DNA of 64,000 nucleotides from Paenirhizobium daejeonense (GTDB lineage Bacteria > Pseudomonadota > Alphaproteobacteria > Rhizobiales > Rhizobiaceae). The notes under the pieces are model-generated. The model made no database searches and was not told the origin of the DNA. It saw only the letters and a list, made by a program, of their open reading frames with translations. The DNA is taken from contig NZ_JACLAL010000001.1 in NCBI RefSeq assembly GCF_014280875.1, positions 372,001-436,000 of the forward strand. Direction: 5' to 3'. The translations under genes were made by a program, and so were the position numbers. Positions 29,313 to 38,738 of the stretch are shown piece after piece. Each line of letters begins with the position of its first letter. The stretch's first letter is position 1.

Positions 29313-30776
29313 TCAATACGGCGCCTCGCACTTGCCCATACCCACATAGACGGTCTTCAGCTCGGAATAGTGCTCGATGGCTGCCAGCGAGTTTTCGCGG
29401 CCGAAGCCGGACTGCTTGGAGCCGCCGAACGGGATTTCGACCGGGCAGAGGTTGTAGGTGTTGATCCACAGCGTGCCGGCCTCGAGTTGGTCGACCACCC
29501 GGTGGGCGCGGGAAAGATCGGCGGTGAACACGCCGCCGGCGAGGCCGAATTCGCTGGAATTGGCGCGTTCCAGCACTTCCGCTTCATCGGTGAAATCGAG
29601 CACGCACATCACCGGCCCGAAGATTTCCTCGCGCGCGATGGTCATGTCGTCGGTCACATCGGCAAACACGGTCGGCTGGACGAAATAGCCTTCGCCGGAA
29701 ACGTTGTTCGGAATGCCGCCGCCGGTGATAAGCGTTGCGCCCTCGGCCTCGCCCTTCTCGATATAGCCCAGCACCTTCTCGCGCTGCGCCCAGGAGACCA
29801 TCGGTCCCATCTGGGTCTCTTCCTTCTGCGGATCGCCGATCAGGATCGCCTCGGTGCGCTCCTTCAAGCGGGCGAGGAACTTTTGCTTGATATCCTTCTG
29901 CACGAAGACGCGGGTGCCGTTCGAGCAAACCTGTCCGGTGGAGTAGAAGTTGCCGAGCATGGCACCGGAAATGGCGCTTTCGACATCGGCGTCGTCAAAT
30001 ACGATCAGGGGCGACTTGCCGCCGAGTTCCATCGTCACATGCTTCAAACCGCCGGCGGCGGCTGCCGCCACCTTGCGGCCGGTCGGAACCGAGCCGGTCA
30101 GCGAAACCTTGGCGACATCAGGATGGTTGACGAGCAGCGGGCCGGTGTCGCGGTCGCCCTGGATGACGTTGTAGACGCCCTTCGGCAGGCCGGCCTCGAT
30201 CAGGATTTCAGCGATCTTCAGCGCGCCGAGCGGCGTCGTTTCCGAAGGCTTGAACACCATGGCATTGCCGGCGACGAGGGCGGGCGCGCCCTTCCAGCAG
30301 GCGATCTGCTGCGGATAGTTCCATGCGCCGATGCCAACGCAGACGCCGAGCGGCACGCGCTTGGTATAGGCCCAATCACCGCCGAGCGGAATGTGCGAAC
30401 CGTTCATGGCGGCGGGTGCGACACCGCCGAAGAATTCGAAGGCGTCCGCGCCGGAAGTCGGATCGGCGACGATGGTTTCCTGAATCGGCTTGCCGGTGTC
30501 GAGCGTTTCAAGCTCGGAAAGCTCGCGGTTGCGTTCACGGATGATCTCGGCGGCGCGCTTGAGCACGCGGCCGCGCGCCATCGGGCTCATCGCCGCCCAT
30601 TCCTTCTGCGCGCGCTTGGCGGACGCGATCGCCTTCTCGACGATGGCGGGCGTTGCCGCATGCAGCTTGGCGATCACCTCACCCGTCGCCGGATAGATGC
30701 TCTCGATGACGGTGCCGTCTGTGTCCTCGACATATTCGCCGTCGATGAAATGGGAGGCGGGGGGCTGGGCTTTCAT
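29313..30776 (-). CDS. betB: Betaine aldehyde dehydrogenase
   Basis: BetB oxidises betaine aldehyde to glycine betaine with NAD(P). The 487-residue protein has the ALDH core: general base E250 in [12 protein letters not shown] and nucleophile C284 in [11 protein letters not shown], plus [27 protein letters not shown] near residue 153. The C-terminus [22 protein letters not shown]... fits betaine aldehyde enzymes. Its ATG overlaps the stop of the upstream glutathione transferase (ATGA), so translation is coupled. Confidence 0.95.
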   Translation of the reverse strand: MKAQPPASHFIDGEYVEDTDGTVIESIYPATGEVIAKLHAATPAIVEKAIASAKRAQKEWAAMSPMARGRVLKRAAEIIRERNRELSELETLDTGKPIQETIVADPTSGADAFEFFGGVAPAAMNGSHIPLGGDWAYTKRVPLGVCVGIGAWNYPQQIACWKGAPALVAGNAMVFKPSETTPLGALKIAEILIEAGLPKGVYNVIQGDRDTGPLLVNHPDVAKVSLTGSVPTGRKVAAAAAGGLKHVTMELGGKSPLIVFDDADVESAISGAMLGNFYSTGQVCSNGTRVFVQKDIKQKFLARLKERTEAILIGDPQKEETQMGPMVSWAQREKVLGYIEKGEAEGATLITGGGIPNNVSGEGYFVQPTVFADVTDDMTIAREEIFGPVMCVLDFTDEAEVLERANSSEFGLAGGVFTADLSRAHRVVDQLEAGTLWINTYNLCPVEIPFGGSKQSGFGRENSLAAIEHYSELKTVYVGMGKCEAPY

Positions 30777-31417
30777 GATTTCACTCTCACTTCGTCAAAA
30801 TTGACCATCACGTGCTCGCGATAGGCGTGGCGTTCGCAAAGCCGGGCGTAATAGGCTTTCAGCTTGGGCAGGTCGGCGCGCTCGATGTCGAGATCATAGT
30901 AGCGATAGAGCATCTGGCCGAACATGATGTCGGCAACGGTCAGGTCGTTGCCTGCAAGGAAGTCGTGCTTGCCGAACTGTGCCTCGGCGATGGGGAGCCG
31001 TTTCATGAGCAGCACGACCGCCTCGGCAATCGCCTGCGGGTTGCGCTTCGCAGAGGGCGTGCGGACGAGCGGCACGAAGATGCGATCAAGAAACAGCGCC
31101 GCGACGGTCACCTTCGACCATTCTGCCCATTTGTCGACCTGCGCGCGCGCCGACAGGTCTTCGGGCCAAAACGGGCCGGTGCCGTATCTGCTGGCCAGAT
31201 AACGCACGATGGCGGCGCTTTCGAACAGCGGCTCGTCGTTCCCGTCCTTGAGCACGGGAACGAGACCGTTGGGGTTCATGGCCAGGAATTCGGGCGTGTC
31301 GTTTACGCCATAGGTGAAACCGGCGTCGATCCGCCGATACTCGAGTCCGAGTTCTGCGATCGTCCACATCACCGCCTGCAGGTTTATCGATGTTCTCCGG
31401 CCCCAGACTGTCAGCAT
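30773..31417 (-). CDS. Glutathione S-transferase family protein within the bet operon
   Basis: A 214-residue two-domain GST. The thioredoxin-fold half begins [18 protein letters not shown], with serine or asparagine in the SIN motif placed to activate glutathione, and has NPNGLVPVL and [10 protein letters not shown] for the gamma-glutamyl site. The helical half contains [18 protein letters not shown] 31417 is chosen because GGAGAG lies five bases before it, although GTG 31423 overlaps the betC stop. It lies two bases after betC and overlaps betB, so it is a true operon member, unusual for bet operons. Confidence 0.85.
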   Translation of the reverse strand: MLTVWGRRTSINLQAVMWTIAELGLEYRRIDAGFTYGVNDTPEFLAMNPNGLVPVLKDGNDEPLFESAAIVRYLASRYGTGPFWPEDLSARAQVDKWAEWSKVTVAALFLDRIFVPLVRTPSAKRNPQAIAEAVVLLMKRLPIAEAQFGKHDFLAGNDLTVADIMFGQMLYRYYDLDIERADLPKLKAYYARLCERHAYREHVMVNFDEVRVKS

Positions 31418-31419
31418 GG

Positions 31420-32940
31420 TCACTCTCCGCGCGGATAGCGTTTGGATTCCTCGAGATTGTCGAGGTTCATGTGGTTGCGCATGTAGCGCTCGGACGCCTT
31501 CTGCAAAGGCTGGTAATCCCAGGGAAAGTAGGCGCCGTTTCTCAGTGCCTCGTAGACCACCCAGCGCCGCGCCTGGCTCTCGCGCACGGCGGCATCGAAT
31601 TCGGCCATGTTCCAGCGCGCCTCGCGCCTGGCGCGGAAGCCGGCGAGAACGTCAGCATGGGCCGGATCGGCGGCGAGGTTCTCAAGCTCCAGCGGGTCGC
31701 TCTCCAGATCGAAGAGCTGCTCCGGGTCGAGTTCGCAATGGACGTATTTCCACTTGCCCTCGCGAATGCCGACGAGCGGCGCGTAGGAGGCTTCCGCCGC
31801 ATATTCCATCAACACGGGTGCGGTGCGCACCGCGCCGTCGATCATGCCCTTGAGGCTGATGCCATCGGTCCACGGCATGATTTCATCGATGGAAATGCCG
31901 GCGAGATCGCAGAGCGTCGGTGTCACGTCGAGGTTCGAGGTAGGTGTGACATGCAGGCCGGCTGTAATGCCCGGACCGGCGATCATCAGCGGCACGCGTG
32001 CCGAACCCTCGAAAAAGTTCATCTTGAACCACAGCCCGCGCTCGCCCAGCATGTCGCCATGGTCGGAGCAGAAGAAGATCAGCGTGTCGTCAAGCTGGCG
32101 TGTGCGCGTCAGCGTGTCGATCAGTTCACCCACCTTGTCGTCGAGATAGCTGATATTGGCGAAATAGGCCTGGCGCGAGCGGCGCACGTTCTCGTCGGTA
32201 ATGTCGAAGCTGGCATAGTCGCAGGATTTCAGGATGCGCTCGGAATGCGGGTCCTGTTTCTCGAGCATGCCGATTTCCGGCGTCAGGTGCTCGCAGCCTT
32301 CGTAGAGATCCCAGTATTTCTTCCGGGCGACATAGGGGTCGTGCGGATGGGTGAAGGAAACGGTGACGCACCACGGGCGGCGGTCCTTGTCGTCGTTCTC
32401 GCGGGAAAGCTGGTAGATCTTCTGATTGGCGAGGAACGCGACCTCGTCGTCATATTCCATCTGGTTGGTGATCTCGGCGACGCCTGCGCCCGTCACCGAT
32501 CCCATGTTGTGATACCACCAGTCGATGCGCTCGCCCGGCTTGCGGTAATCCGGCGTCCAGCCGAAATCGGCCGGATAGATATCGGTGGTCAGCCGGTCCT
32601 CGAAACCGTGCAACTGGTCCGGCCCGACGAAATGCATCTTGCCTGATAGCGCGGTGTAATAGCCGGCGCGACGCAGGTGATGGGCAAAGGTCGGGATCGA
32701 AGAGACATACTCGGCGGCGTTGTCGTAGACGCGCGTGCGCGACGGCAGCTGTCCCGCCATGAAGGAGGCGCGGGCAGGGGCGCAGAGTGGCGATGACGTA
32801 TAGTTGTTGCGGAACCGCGCGGAACGGGTGGCCAGTGCCTTGAGATGCGGCGCATGCAGGAAGTCCGCCGGCCCATCGGGAAAGAACTTCCCGTTGAGCT
32901 GGTCGACCATGATGATCAGAATGTTCGGCTTTTGCGTCAC
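31420..32940 (-). CDS. betC: Choline-sulfatase
   Basis: BetC hydrolyses choline-O-sulfate to choline and sulfate, feeding betA/betB and also freeing sulfate. The 506-residue sulfatase has the modification motif CAPAR at residues 53-57 within SSPLCAPARASFMAG, whose cysteine becomes formylglycine, and the metal-binding NILIIMVDQ start. HDPYVARKKYWDLYEG and a C-terminal YPRGE end agree with BetC. The start is GTG 32940, preceded by GGGGAACG. 76 bases after betI. Confidence 0.94.
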   Translation of the reverse strand: MTQKPNILIIMVDQLNGKFFPDGPADFLHAPHLKALATRSARFRNNYTSSPLCAPARASFMAGQLPSRTRVYDNAAEYVSSIPTFAHHLRRAGYYTALSGKMHFVGPDQLHGFEDRLTTDIYPADFGWTPDYRKPGERIDWWYHNMGSVTGAGVAEITNQMEYDDEVAFLANQKIYQLSRENDDKDRRPWCVTVSFTHPHDPYVARKKYWDLYEGCEHLTPEIGMLEKQDPHSERILKSCDYASFDITDENVRRSRQAYFANISYLDDKVGELIDTLTRTRQLDDTLIFFCSDHGDMLGERGLWFKMNFFEGSARVPLMIAGPGITAGLHVTPTSNLDVTPTLCDLAGISIDEIMPWTDGISLKGMIDGAVRTAPVLMEYAAEASYAPLVGIREGKWKYVHCELDPEQLFDLESDPLELENLAADPAHADVLAGFRARREARWNMAEFDAAVRESQARRWVVYEALRNGAYFPWDYQPLQKASERYMRNHMNLDNLEESKRYPRGE

Positions 32941-33016
32941 TGGCTTCGTTCCCCGGTATTTCTTGTCTGGTGCTGTGTGGCGGCACCGCCCTCCGCCTCG
33001 GTCCGACGAGGTGTCG

Positions 33017-33613
33017 TCATGAAATGCCGCCTCGCGATACCGCCAGCTGCCCCTCGATATAGTCTTCGACGAGCGCCACCGACGCCTCGATGCTGACAGG
33101 TGCCGACCTCAGACTTTGCCGGATATAGAGCCCGTCGATCATCGCGGCTGCGCCCTCTGCGATGCGGCTTGCGTCACCGGCTGAAGCAAGCGGCTTCAGC
33201 GCCGAAACGAGATTGGAGTTGAGGCGTCGGGCATAGACCTCCAGAAGCCTGCGGACCTCTTCCGAGCGCTGCGCCTCGACATAGAAGGCGAGCCATGCGG
33301 CGACCGTTTCGTCGGCAAACTGGTCGGCATGGAAGCTCACCCGGATGACCGCGGAAAGCCGCTCGCGGGGCGTTCGCGCCTGCCGCAGTGCGGCGACAGC
33401 ATCGGTCCGCAGCTGGCGCAGCAGCGCCCGCACGGTCTCGATCAGCAATTGTTCCTTGGAGCCGAAATAGTGATGCGCCAGAGCCGGCGAAACGCCCGCC
33501 TGCCGGGCGATCTCCGACATGGTGACGGAAAGCGAGCCATGATGACCGATGGCGCGCAGCGCTGCATCGACCAGCGCCTTGCGGCGCACCGGCTCCATTC
33601 CGATTTTCGGCAT
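33017..33613 (-). CDS. betI: Transcriptional repressor BetI
   Basis: A 198-residue TetR-family protein. The N-terminal HTH reads [34 protein letters not shown], matching BetI, the choline-responsive repressor of bet genes. The ligand domain follows (residues about 70-190). ATG 33613 follows GGAAGGA. It heads betI-betC-GST-betB(-betA), and a perfect palindrome lies 46 bases upstream, so it probably represses its own operon until choline is present. Confidence 0.93.
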   Translation of the reverse strand: MPKIGMEPVRRKALVDAALRAIGHHGSLSVTMSEIARQAGVSPALAHHYFGSKEQLLIETVRALLRQLRTDAVAALRQARTPRERLSAVIRVSFHADQFADETVAAWLAFYVEAQRSEEVRRLLEVYARRLNSNLVSALKPLASAGDASRIAEGAAAMIDGLYIRQSLRSAPVSIEASVALVEDYIEGQLAVSRGGIS

Positions 33614-33658
33614 GCAAGATCCTTCCGGAATACCCGTCGTAATGCTGTCAGTTTATTT

Positions 33659-33678
33659 TTGATTGACTCATCAATCAA
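33659..33678. promoter_or_regulatory. Probable BetI operator
   Basis: TTGATTGACTCATCAATCAA has perfect 8-base inverted arms around CTCA. It stands 46 bases before betI and resembles the TTGATTG-type half-sites known for BetI. It could also affect the divergent HdeD-like gene. Confidence 0.75.
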
Positions 33679-33779
33679 TAAAAAATGCGTCACGATCCGG
33701 CCTGTCACCGTCGCTTTCGGGCGCTATCTTTTATCTTCTATTGTCACGAGAGTTTGAAAGCGCGATGGTAGGCAATTAG

Positions 33780-33789
33780 ATCAATTGAT
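33780..33789. promoter_or_regulatory. Short palindrome before the HdeD-like gene
   Basis: ATCAATTGAT is a perfect 10-bp palindrome just upstream of the AAAGGAG ribosome site. It shares ATCAA/TTGAT halves with the betI operator and may be an auxiliary site, or chance. Confidence 0.3.
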
Positions 33790-33805
33790 TAAAGGAGATG
33801 CCGTG

Positions 33806-34354
33806 ATGCTTGACGAAACAAGGCCTGTCCGTTTTTCCGAATTGCGTGCCAAGTGGGGCTGGCTGGTGGCGCTGGGCGTCATCATGCTGATCTTCGGCGG
33901 CATCGCGCTTGCCAACCTTTTTCTCGCCACCGTTGTCTCGGTCTATTATGTCGGCGCGCTGATGCTTGTCGCGGGAGCGCTGCATGTGGCTCACGCCTTC
34001 CAGGTGCGAGGCTGGGAAAGCGTGCTGTTCTGGGCCTTGAGCGGGCTGCTTTACCTGATGGCCGGTCTCCTGACCTTCGCCAACCCGCTGCTTGCCTCGG
34101 CCATCCTGACCCTGCTTATCGGTGCTGCGCTGCTGTTCGCCGGCCTCGTTCGCCTCTGGGTCGGCTTCAAACTCAAGGGCGCGGAAGGCTGGGGCTGGAT
34201 CGTCCTGAGCGGTGTGGTCACCATGCTCGCCGGCATCATCATCGCCATCGGCTGGCCGGTCAACAGCTTGTGGATACTCGGCCTTTTCCTTGCAATCGAC
34301 CTCATCATGCAGGGCTGGTCGCTGGTTGCGCTCGGTCTCGCACTGAAACGGTGA
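33806..34354 (+). CDS. HdeD family (DUF308) membrane protein
   Basis: A 182-residue protein with six short transmembrane helices and the internal repeat typical of DUF308/HdeD, for example LMLVAGALHVAHAFQVRGWES and LIGAALLFAGLVRLWVGFKLKG. In enterobacteria HdeD supports acid resistance; here the role is inferred only from the family. AAAGGAG precedes two starts, GTG 33803 and ATG 33806. Divergent from betI, with the BetI site between. Confidence 0.85.
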   Translation: MLDETRPVRFSELRAKWGWLVALGVIMLIFGGIALANLFLATVVSVYYVGALMLVAGALHVAHAFQVRGWESVLFWALSGLLYLMAGLLTFANPLLASAILTLLIGAALLFAGLVRLWVGFKLKGAEGWGWIVLSGVVTMLAGIIIAIGWPVNSLWILGLFLAIDLIMQGWSLVALGLALKR

Positions 34355-34503
34355 AACCCTCCGCCGCCGGTGCTCCCGATGCCTCCGGCGGCTTGAACAT
34401 TGTCATGAAAGTTTCATGAAGCATTCACGTACGGGAAAGGTTTTCTTGACGAAGTGCAGGCCACATTGACGCCATAAAAATTAACAGTTTTGGAGAAAAA
34501 GAA

Positions 34504-36333
34504 ATGGTTCCGGGCGCAGTGGTGGAGGCCGGCGTTTTGCGCCGCTTCGCCAATGACCAGTTGCTGGCGCTTGCCAAACTGGTCATCGAAAATGCCTTTC
34601 AACCCATTGTCGAAGTCGGTACCGGCGCCGTTTTCGGATACGAATCCCTGATGAGAGGCCACGAGCGGATCGGCTTCGAAAGCCCGCTCGACATTCTCGA
34701 CCAGGCCGCGCAAAGCCACCAGCTTCTTGCGCTTGAGCAGATGCTTGCCAGCCGTGCGCTGGCGAAATTCGCTACCCTTCCGGATTTTTCCGACACCACG
34801 CTCTTTCTCAATCTCGATGTCCGCCTGATCCCCGAGGGCGACCATCTGGTTGACAGCATTCTCGAACATCTGAGAAAGGCGAATATCCCGCCGTCTTCAG
34901 TCTGCTTCGAGCTTTCCGAACGCTTCGACAACACCTCCGTTCCCGAGTTTTCCGGTCTTGTGGCGCGGCTCAGGAAGTCCGGCTTCAAGCTGGCGATCGA
35001 CGATTTCGGCGTCGGCCATGGCGAGATGAAGCTGCTTTGCGATTTTCCGGTCGACTATGTGAAGATCGACCGGCACTTTGTCGCCAATATGGACAGCAAT
35101 CCGCGCAAGCGGCACCTGGTGAAGAACATCGTCAACTTCTGCCATGTGCTCGGTGTCCGGGTGATCGCGGAAGGCATCGAGACGGAGGCGGAATTCATCG
35201 CCTGCCGGGAATTCGGCGTCGATCTCGTGCAGGGTTGGTTCGTCGCCCGGCCCACCACGCTGCTCAACGAGTTGAAGCCCGCCTTTCCCCATCTGCAGGA
35301 CATCGGCAAGGTTCGCCGCTCCACCCAGTCGCTTGACGAGGTGCTGATCCGCAAGCAGATCGAGCGTCTGCCGACCGTGTTCGAACATGAGAGCATCGAC
35401 AGCGTCTTCGATCTTTTCCGGCGCAATCCGCGCCAGTCCTTTTTCCCGGTGCTGAACGCCAATGGCGAGCCGCGCGGCATCATCAACGAATTTCACCTCA
35501 AGGAATACATCTACCAGCCCTTCGGCCGCGACCTGCTGAAGAACAAGGTCTACGAGCGCTCCATTTCTCATTTCGTCGACCGCGCCCCGATCGTCGGTCT
35601 CGATGCCGATGCCGAGCGCCTGATGACGATCTTCGCCAACATGGACGGCAGCGATTGCGTGATCCTCACCGAGAACATGCGTTATGCCGGTGTCGTTTCC
35701 GCCGCCTCGCTGATCCGCATCATCAACGAAAAGCAGTTGAAGACGGCGCAGGACCAGAACCCGCTGACCGGTCTGCCGGGCAATCGCGCCATTCGCGATT
35801 TCATGCAGGACAGCGGCCGGGACGGCGATGAGGACCGTCATTTCTGCTATTGCGACTTCGACAATTTCAAGCCGTTCAACGATCACTACGGCTTCCAGAT
35901 GGGCGATCACGCCATCAGCCTGTTCTCGGCGCTGCTGCGCCGCTATTTCTTTTCCGAAGGCGATTTCCTCGGCCACGTCGGCGGCGACGATTTCTTCATC
36001 GGCGTGCGTGACTGGAGCCGTGAGGAACTGTCCGAAATCCTTGACCGGTTGCTCTCCGATTTCCACGACGACGTGGTCCAGCTCTATTCGGAGGACGATC
36101 GTAGCGCGGGGCGTATCCGAGGCTTGGACCGTCACGGCCGCGAACGGGATTTCCCGCTGATGCGTTGCTCGATCGGCGTGCTTGAACTGCCGAGAGGCTT
36201 CGTGATCGACGATCTAAACAGGGTGGGCGCGGAGATCGCCGAACTCAAGAAACTGGCCAAGGAAAGCGACGCGGGCCTTGTGGTCAGGGCTTTTGGCGCG
36301 GCGGAGGAACGCGACCTGCCGGTCGGTCTGTGA
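34504..36333 (+). CDS. EAL-CBS-GGDEF domain protein (cyclic di-GMP turnover)
   Basis: A 609-residue soluble protein. Residues about 15-255 are an EAL phosphodiesterase domain with YESLMRG (ESL instead of EAL), FLNLDV, CFELSE, IDDFG, VKID and AEGIETE, so the catalytic set seems complete. About 275-410 resembles a pair of CBS domains. About 425-600 is GGDEF, with HVGGDDFFIGV as active site; the RxxD inhibitory site is absent. This order is the reverse of the more common GGDEF-EAL. It may make or break c-di-GMP depending on a CBS-bound nucleotide. No signal peptide. Confidence 0.88.
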   Translation: MVPGAVVEAGVLRRFANDQLLALAKLVIENAFQPIVEVGTGAVFGYESLMRGHERIGFESPLDILDQAAQSHQLLALEQMLASRALAKFATLPDFSDTTLFLNLDVRLIPEGDHLVDSILEHLRKANIPPSSVCFELSERFDNTSVPEFSGLVARLRKSGFKLAIDDFGVGHGEMKLLCDFPVDYVKIDRHFVANMDSNPRKRHLVKNIVNFCHVLGVRVIAEGIETEAEFIACREFGVDLVQGWFVARPTTLLNELKPAFPHLQDIGKVRRSTQSLDEVLIRKQIERLPTVFEHESIDSVFDLFRRNPRQSFFPVLNANGEPRGIINEFHLKEYIYQPFGRDLLKNKVYERSISHFVDRAPIVGLDADAERLMTIFANMDGSDCVILTENMRYAGVVSAASLIRIINEKQLKTAQDQNPLTGLPGNRAIRDFMQDSGRDGDEDRHFCYCDFDNFKPFNDHYGFQMGDHAISLFSALLRRYFFSEGDFLGHVGGDDFFIGVRDWSREELSEILDRLLSDFHDDVVQLYSEDDRSAGRIRGLDRHGRERDFPLMRCSIGVLELPRGFVIDDLNRVGAEIAELKKLAKESDAGLVVRAFGAAEERDLPVGL

Positions 36334-36510
36334 GCCCTCAAATCATCCGCCGGGTTTCATGTCCGGTGCGGCTAAATCCACTTTTCGCGGGCGGTCCTTC
36401 CTTCCGGTTACCGGCAAATGTTGCATGCGGTGGCGATGCGATTTGTCGCGCGCGTCAATGAGCCTCCTTTTCAGAAGGTCCGGCGTGTCCTATGTCGTGT
36501 CATCGCGCCA

Positions 36511-36615
36511 GAGCAATTCCAGCCGAAGCAGGATCCGGTTTTGCGTCCGGAATTGCATGCAGACACTCAGAGAGAGCATCGAAGACGGTTCTGTTATCGT
36601 CTAAAAATGCTCTGG
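36511..36615. repeat. Dispersed palindromic repeat, family A
   Basis: GAGCAATTCC (36511-36520) and CCGGAATTGC (36547-36556) frame CAGGATCCGGTTTTGCG; the tail has GAGCATCGAAGACGGTTCTG and ends in AAAAATGCTCTGG. It occupies the leader of the quinone oxidoreductase gene. The rest of the 36334-36630 gap shows no gene. Confidence 0.7.
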
Positions 36616-36630
36616 AACCCAGGAGACCCG

Positions 36631-37635
36631 ATGATGTCGCTTCCCGCCAGCATGCGTTACGTCGATCTTCCCTCTTTCGGTGCTCCCGAAGAGATGGTTA
36701 TCGCAACCGGTCCGTTGCCGACGCTTCGCGCCGGCGAGATCCTTGTTCGGGTTGAAGCCGCGGGCGTCAATCGTCCGGATGTCGCGCAGCGCCAGGGCAC
36801 CTATCCGCCGCCGAAGGATGCAAGCCCCATTCTCGGGCTGGAGGTTGCGGGCGAAGTGGTGGCGCTCGGCGATGGCGTCGATGAATTCTCCATCGGCGAC
36901 AAGGTCTGCGCGTTGGCAAATGGCGGTGGCTATGCCGAATATTGTGCGGTTCCGGCCGGGCAGGCGCTGCCCTTTCCGAAGGGCTTCGATGCGGTGAAGG
37001 CTGCGGCCCTTCCCGAGACCTTCTTCACCGTCTGGGCGAACCTCTTCCAGATGGCGGGGCTGACTGAAGGCGAGACGGTCCTTATCCATGGCGGCACCTC
37101 CGGTATCGGCACGACCGCGATCCAGCTCGCAAAGGCATTTGGCGCCGAAGTCTTCGCGACCGCCGGCTCGGTGGAAAAGTGTCAGGCCTGTCTCGACCTC
37201 GGGGCAAAGCGCGCCATCAACTATCGTGAGGAAGATTTCGTCGAGGTCATCAAGGCCGAGACGGGCCGACGCGGCGTCGACGCTATCCTCGACATGATCG
37301 GCGCTGCTTATTTCCAGAAGAACCTGTCCAGCCTTGCCAAGGATGGCTGCCTTTCGATCATCGCCTTCCTCGGCGGCTCACTGGTGGAAAGGGTTGACCT
37401 CACCCCGATCATGATCAAGCGGCTCACCGTGACCGGCTCCACCATGCGCCCCCGCACGGCCGAGGAAAAGCGCGGCATTCGCGATGAGCTCGTAAGCGAT
37501 GTCTGGCCGCTGATCGAGGCCGGAAAGGTGACGCCGGTAATCCATTCGGTATTGCCCTTCGAGCAGGTGGCCGAGGCCCATCGCCTGATGGAAAGCTCGA
37601 AGCACATCGGCAAGATCATGCTGAAACTGGCGTAA
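36631..37635 (+). CDS. NAD(P)H-quinone oxidoreductase (zinc-free MDR/QOR family)
   Basis: A 334-residue medium-chain reductase. The GroES-like half has [19 protein letters not shown] and [14 protein letters not shown]; the Rossmann half has [30 protein letters not shown]. No structural zinc cysteine cluster is visible, matching the PIG3-like quinone oxidoreductases that use NADPH. ATG 36631 follows AGGAG by five bases; the upstream in-frame part is repeat sequence. Confidence 0.88.
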   Translation: MMSLPASMRYVDLPSFGAPEEMVIATGPLPTLRAGEILVRVEAAGVNRPDVAQRQGTYPPPKDASPILGLEVAGEVVALGDGVDEFSIGDKVCALANGGGYAEYCAVPAGQALPFPKGFDAVKAAALPETFFTVWANLFQMAGLTEGETVLIHGGTSGIGTTAIQLAKAFGAEVFATAGSVEKCQACLDLGAKRAINYREEDFVEVIKAETGRRGVDAILDMIGAAYFQKNLSSLAKDGCLSIIAFLGGSLVERVDLTPIMIKRLTVTGSTMRPRTAEEKRGIRDELVSDVWPLIEAGKVTPVIHSVLPFEQVAEAHRLMESSKHIGKIMLKLA

Positions 37636-37828
37636 AGTGCAGGGGAAGACCGCAATGATGGCCGCGTGAGGCTGCGACGCAGCGTCGAGAAGCATGCGAA
37701 TGTTAAGGTTTCGCCGGCCAATTGCAACTCACTTATGCCCGCCAACCGTTACACAACGTGCCTTGCGGAATGTGTTCTACGCTCCTACCTTTGGGTTATC
37801 GACAACGTAGAGAAAGGAAGGTGATCCA

Positions 37829-37903
37829 ATGTCTAATGAGATTTCGGTCTGTGTTGCTGACATCGGAAAGGTGTCGGTCTTGACGGGGCAGCCCTCGACC
37901 TGA
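37829..37903 (+). CDS. Candidate 24-residue small protein with its own terminator
   Basis: ATG 37829 opens a 24-codon frame, MSNEISVCVADIGKVSVLTG then QPST. An unusually strong ribosome site (AAAGGAAGGTGAT) precedes it and a clear rho-independent terminator ends the transcript about 60 bases after the stop. The gene on the far side is convergent, so this is not a leader peptide of it. I do not recognise the peptide. It could instead mark a small regulatory RNA. It lies in the 403-base gap 37636-38038. Confidence 0.45.
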   Translation: MSNEISVCVADIGKVSVLTGQPST

Positions 37904-37963
37904 CCAGCCTTCTTTCGGATCGGATGTTCCGCTCCGGGTCCGCAAACGGACTAAACCTCATGG

Positions 37964-37994
37964 AGAGCCGCCTCGTGCGGCTCTTTTTGTTTTT
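37964..37994 (+). terminator. Strong rho-independent terminator
   Basis: AGAGCCGC (37964-37971), loop CTCGT, GCGGCTCT (37977-37984), then TTTTGTTTTT. It ends the transcript that contains the 24-codon frame. Confidence 0.85.
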
Positions 37995-38038
37995 GGGCTT
38001 TTAATCCTTCAGAGGGCCTGGAACGCCAGTTTCCCGCC

Positions 38039-38635
38039 TCACCCGGCAAGAGGCCAGCCGCCCGGCAGGCGATAGCGAAGATAGGCATAGACCTGCGCAA
38101 GCGCAGTTTCCCGCGTGATGCCGCCGCTGTCCAGCCCGAGACGCAGCCACAATCCATCAATCAGCGTCGTCAGCGCGAGGGATACCTCGTTGCACTCCTC
38201 CCTCGGCAGGATATGAACCAGTGCCGACATCAGGTTGCTGCGCATCCGGGCGTGGATGACCTTCTGGATGCGGGCGAATTGCGGCTCGCGCGGCACCTCG
38301 GCGCAAAGCGACAGCCAGGCATGGCAGGTGGCCGGCTGATAGAAACGCTCCTCGAAATTGCCTTCGATGACGGCCGCCAGCCGCTCGTGCGGCGTGGTCG
38401 CGAGCCGCAGCCGCGCCGCCACCGCATCCCTTAGTTGGGAATTCGCTTCCCGCATCGCGTGCTCGAAGAGTTCCTGCTTGTTGCGGAAATAGTGGAGCAC
38501 GATGCCCTTGGACGAGTTGGTGTGGGCAGCCACCTTTTCGAGCGTTGCGCCCGATATCCCTTCCTTCTGCAGAACCTCATAGGCGGCAAGCCTGAGTTCC
38601 CGGCGGCGGATCACGCTGATTCTGGTCAGTTTCAT
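38039..38635 (-). CDS. TetR family regulator, BetI-like
   Basis: A 198-residue TetR protein. HTH region: EGISGATLEKVAAHTNSSKGIVLHYFRNKQELFEHAMRE. The C-terminal half resembles the BetI-type ligand domain (YQPATCHAWLSLCAEVPREPQFARIQKVIHARMRSNL). It is a paralogue of betI at 33017-33613. Divergent from a ChoX-like choline-binding protein with two palindromes between them, so it probably senses choline or a related amine. ATG 38635 is taken; the frame continues upstream across the operator region but is not coding. Confidence 0.85.
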   Translation of the reverse strand: MKLTRISVIRRRELRLAAYEVLQKEGISGATLEKVAAHTNSSKGIVLHYFRNKQELFEHAMREANSQLRDAVAARLRLATTPHERLAAVIEGNFEERFYQPATCHAWLSLCAEVPREPQFARIQKVIHARMRSNLMSALVHILPREECNEVSLALTTLIDGLWLRLGLDSGGITRETALAQVYAYLRYRLPGGWPLAG

Positions 38636-38688
38636 GGCTGTCTCCACAGTCAGGCAACCGTTGACATGTTTTCCGGAAAGATCAATAG

Positions 38689-38724
38689 TTGACCCATTGG
38701 TCAATAAATTATCCATATGGACAA
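38689..38724. promoter_or_regulatory. Two tandem operators between TetR regulator and choline-binding gene
   Basis: TTGACCCATTGGTCAA (38689-38704) is a perfect palindrome with 6-base arms. TTATCCATATGGACAA (38709-38724) is a near copy with one mismatch. Their starts are 20 bases apart, about two helical turns, so two TetR dimers could bind on the same face. They lie 15 bases before the choX-like start and 54 before the regulator. Confidence 0.7.
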
Positions 38725-38738
38725 TAAAGGGGAGCAGC

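Noticed and set aside
28846-29469. Minus-strand frame across the betB-betA gap
   Set aside because: It overlaps the end of betB, has no recognisable content, and the plus-strand frame has a coherent coiled coil, helices and ribosome site.
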